From Bdellovibrionaceae bacterium UBA2466 (GTDB lineage: Bacteria > Bdellovibrionota > FAC87 > UBA2466): a stretch of DNA of 6,739 nt. The first letter of the stretch is position 1, and each line of letters starts with the position of its first letter. The stretch covers positions 1-6,739 of the forward strand of contig DDPO01000047.1 of NCBI GenBank assembly GCA_002342225.1, read 5' to 3'. Below, piece after piece: positions 5,525-6,739 of this stretch. The notes beneath the pieces were generated by a model that ran no database searches, had not been told where the DNA came from, and saw nothing but the letters and a program-made list of their open reading frames with translations. The position numbers were made by a program, and so were the translations under genes.

Positions 5525-6559
5525 ATGAAAACTATCCAGACTCCAAGGCTTTGCATTGACGGACGTGTAGCTCGTCAATTTGGACCGCGTGGATTAGTGG
5601 CTCAAGAAGTGATCGATCAACTTGTTTCGGGCTACGGTGAAGGGAAAGCTTCGAGCGAATGGATAGAGAAAAAACGAACCGTCTTATTAACCCATCCCTC
5701 ACAAGTCTTTAGTGGACAGCTGAAAAGATTCGATACTCAAAAAAAAGTTGCTAGTTCAATTCTTTATTGGCTCTGGGAAAAGGGTTTTACTAAAAACGCC
5801 AACATCACTCGCTTTCACAGATTTCGATCCATCGACAATTTGAATCCCTCTCTCAGTATTGAAACTATTACGACATTGTTGCCATCGCGAAGCGGTTTGC
5901 CGTTTTTCATTTCAAGAAAATCGAATCAGGAATACGTGGTTCCCTCATTACAAGACGGAAAAATTCTTGAAAGACAGTACCACGTTTCCAATGACCAAAT
6001 TCATGTTTTCAGGCCAGGAACTCGTCGATATGTACAGTTTGTTGAACCTTTAAAAAAAACAGACTTTGGAAATATTCTATTCTTAGTGACTGATAAAAGA
6101 AGCGGAAAAGACTTAAAAAAGCTTAGAAAAGTTTTTTCAAAAGTGTTTGTAAACGTCCCACATAAAGTGATTCGCTTAAAAGACTCAACTAATGTTTCTC
6201 CTGCTTTGTGGATGAAAATCCTCCAAAACACTCAAGTGTGTATCTACTTGGGGGCTCAACCTTTTGATTGGGCTACGCTACCCTTAGAAGCTTTATATTG
6301 GAATATTCCAACCCTGTTTTCAGATCAAAACTCCACTTTAAATGAATTACTTCCACAATCTCCTCTTCGGCTCTCCCAATTTTTGGTTGAACAGCCGGAA
6401 CTCAAAGAGCTTCAAAATTTTTCAAAAAAAGCGAAAGAATCTCTCGAGGCCAAAGGTGTCTTCTTACCTTTCAACTTGGCAGAACAATACACCCATCTTT
6501 ACAGACAGATGGGTAACCCAAGTGGTCCGGCTGAGCCCGAAACAGGATGCTGTAATTAG
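5525..6559 (+). CDS. GT-B-like glycosyltransferase (glycosyltransferase family 4 type)
   Basis: This 344-residue soluble protein looks like a diverged GT-B glycosyltransferase of the family 4 type, which moves a sugar from an activated donor to a lipid, protein or growing glycan. The N-terminus, IDGRVARQFGPRGLVAQEVIDQL (11-33), resembles the acceptor-domain start. SNDQIHVFRPGTRRYVQF (155-172) fits the linker before the C-terminal Rossmann fold. NILFLVTDKRSGKDLKKL (183-200) fits the first strand of that fold, and LPLEALYWNIPTLFSD (252-267) with N273-E274 fits the E-x7-E-like donor-binding region. The N-terminal half is shorter than usual and several consensus residues are replaced, so activity and specificity are uncertain. 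No signal peptide or membrane helix is seen. The tail ends in GCCN. The ATG at 5525 is supported by the promoter spacing. It is divergent from the ComEC-like gene. Confidence 0.7.
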   Translation: MKTIQTPRLCIDGRVARQFGPRGLVAQEVIDQLVSGYGEGKASSEWIEKKRTVLLTHPSQVFSGQLKRFDTQKKVASSILYWLWEKGFTKNANITRFHRFRSIDNLNPSLSIETITTLLPSRSGLPFFISRKSNQEYVVPSLQDGKILERQYHVSNDQIHVFRPGTRRYVQFVEPLKKTDFGNILFLVTDKRSGKDLKKLRKVFSKVFVNVPHKVIRLKDSTNVSPALWMKILQNTQVCIYLGAQPFDWATLPLEALYWNIPTLFSDQNSTLNELLPQSPLRLSQFLVEQPELKELQNFSKKAKESLEAKGVFLPFNLAEQYTHLYRQMGNPSGPAEPETGCCN

Positions 6560-6608
6560 ATGATATCTTTATATTTTTTTGACCTTACTAAGATTTACTG
6601 GCAAAAGT

Positions 6609-6638
6609 TGGGTTTCGCCATTATGGTGTCGCAACCCA
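6609..6638 (+). other. Stem-loop upstream of tRNA-Arg
   Basis: TGGGTT (6609-6614) can pair with AACCCA (6633-6638), and an inner stem CGCCA (6616-6620) with TGGTG (6623-6627) is possible, with one G-T pair. No T-tract follows, so it is not a convincing terminator for the glycosyltransferase gene. It might be a processing structure in the tRNA leader or incidental. The T-run at 6574-6580 has no good stem in front of it, and I could not assign a tRNA promoter in 6560-6658. Confidence 0.3.
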
Positions 6639-6658
6639 TAACGGGCAAATCCTGATGT

Positions 6659-6735
6659 GCGCCTGTAGCTCAGTTGGATAGAGTAGCAGACTACGAATCT
6701 GCGGGTCAGAGGTTCGAATCCTCTCAGGCGCGCCA
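6659..6735 (+). tRNA. tRNA-Arg (anticodon ACG)
   Basis: A complete cloverleaf can be drawn. The acceptor stem pairs GCGCCTG (6659-6665) with CAGGCGC (6725-6731). The D arm contains GCTCAGTTGGATAGAGT, with one G-T closing pair. The anticodon stem GCAGA/TCTGC closes the loop CTACGAA with anticodon ACG, read as ICG after deamination, for CGU/CGC/CGA arginine codons. The T arm is AGAGG-TTCGAAT-CCTCT. The discriminator is G6732 and CCA is encoded (6733-6735). Only four bases follow, so nothing can be said of downstream genes or its terminator. Confidence 0.97.
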
Positions 6736-6739
6736 TCTT

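Noticed and set aside
6550..6585. Terminator after the glycosyltransferase gene (T-run at 6574-6580)
   Set aside because: Only a 4-base stem (AGAT/ATCT) could form before the T-run, which is too weak to call.
6579..6658. Promoter for tRNA-Arg starting from TTGACC (6579-6584)
   Set aside because: No -10-like hexamer lies 16-18 bases downstream. CATAAC (6637-6642) lacks a matching -35.

Overview
This 6.7 kb chromosomal window comes from a Gram-negative-like bacterium with moderately low GC (roughly 40-45% by eye). Housekeeping genes (a ketol-acid reductoisomerase, uvrB, a tRNA-Arg with encoded CCA) and a CPXCG-type cysteine-rich small protein suggest a proteobacterium in the broad sense. A Bdellovibrionota/deltaproteobacteria-like lineage is a guess, because nothing here fixes the taxonomy.

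Layout. 1-105: a stem-loop and an intrinsic terminator whose stem overlaps the end of the first gene. 82-1053 (-): divergent class I ketol-acid reductoisomerase (IlvC-like). 1076-2245 (+): acyltransferase-3 family membrane protein. 2322-4325 (+): full-length UvrB. 4327-4521 (+): small CPXCG zinc-ribbon-like protein, one base behind uvrB and probably in its operon. 4524-5453 (-): a ComEC/Rec2-type metallo-beta-lactamase domain standing alone with one membrane anchor, convergent with the previous gene at a 2-base gap. 5525-6559 (+): GT-B-like glycosyltransferase. 6659-6735 (+): tRNA-Arg(ACG). The largest gene-free stretch is 6560-6658 (99 bases).

The main point of interest is the ilvC/uvrB junction. 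An 88-base segment holding the first nine ilvC codons, the divergent promoter region and the first 13 uvrB codons occurs twice, identical, at 1027-1114 and 2273-2360. The acyltransferase lies between the copies. Its start codon, promoter and first 13 residues ([13 protein letters not shown]) are those of UvrB, so it is a promoter- and start-capture fusion, while uvrB itself stays intact behind the second copy. The second copy is preceded by a diverged remnant of the ilvC 5' end (about 34 of 56 positions match without gaps, 2217-2272), with an in-frame stop. The insertion history is therefore more complex than one recent duplication. Crossing over between the repeats would remove exactly 1246 bases and restore a plain ilvC<->uvrB divergent pair.

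A second pattern: in each of the three promoter contexts I could resolve (ilvC, uvrB/acyltransferase, glycosyltransferase) the -10-like hexamer ends exactly 7 bases before the ATG, and no Shine-Dalgarno sequence is present. This suggests leaderless mRNAs. The acyltransferase and the glycosyltransferase could both modify cell-surface polysaccharide, but nothing links them beyond proximity. I did not find a clearly new multi-gene system; the promoter-capturing repeat is the best candidate for something undescribed.
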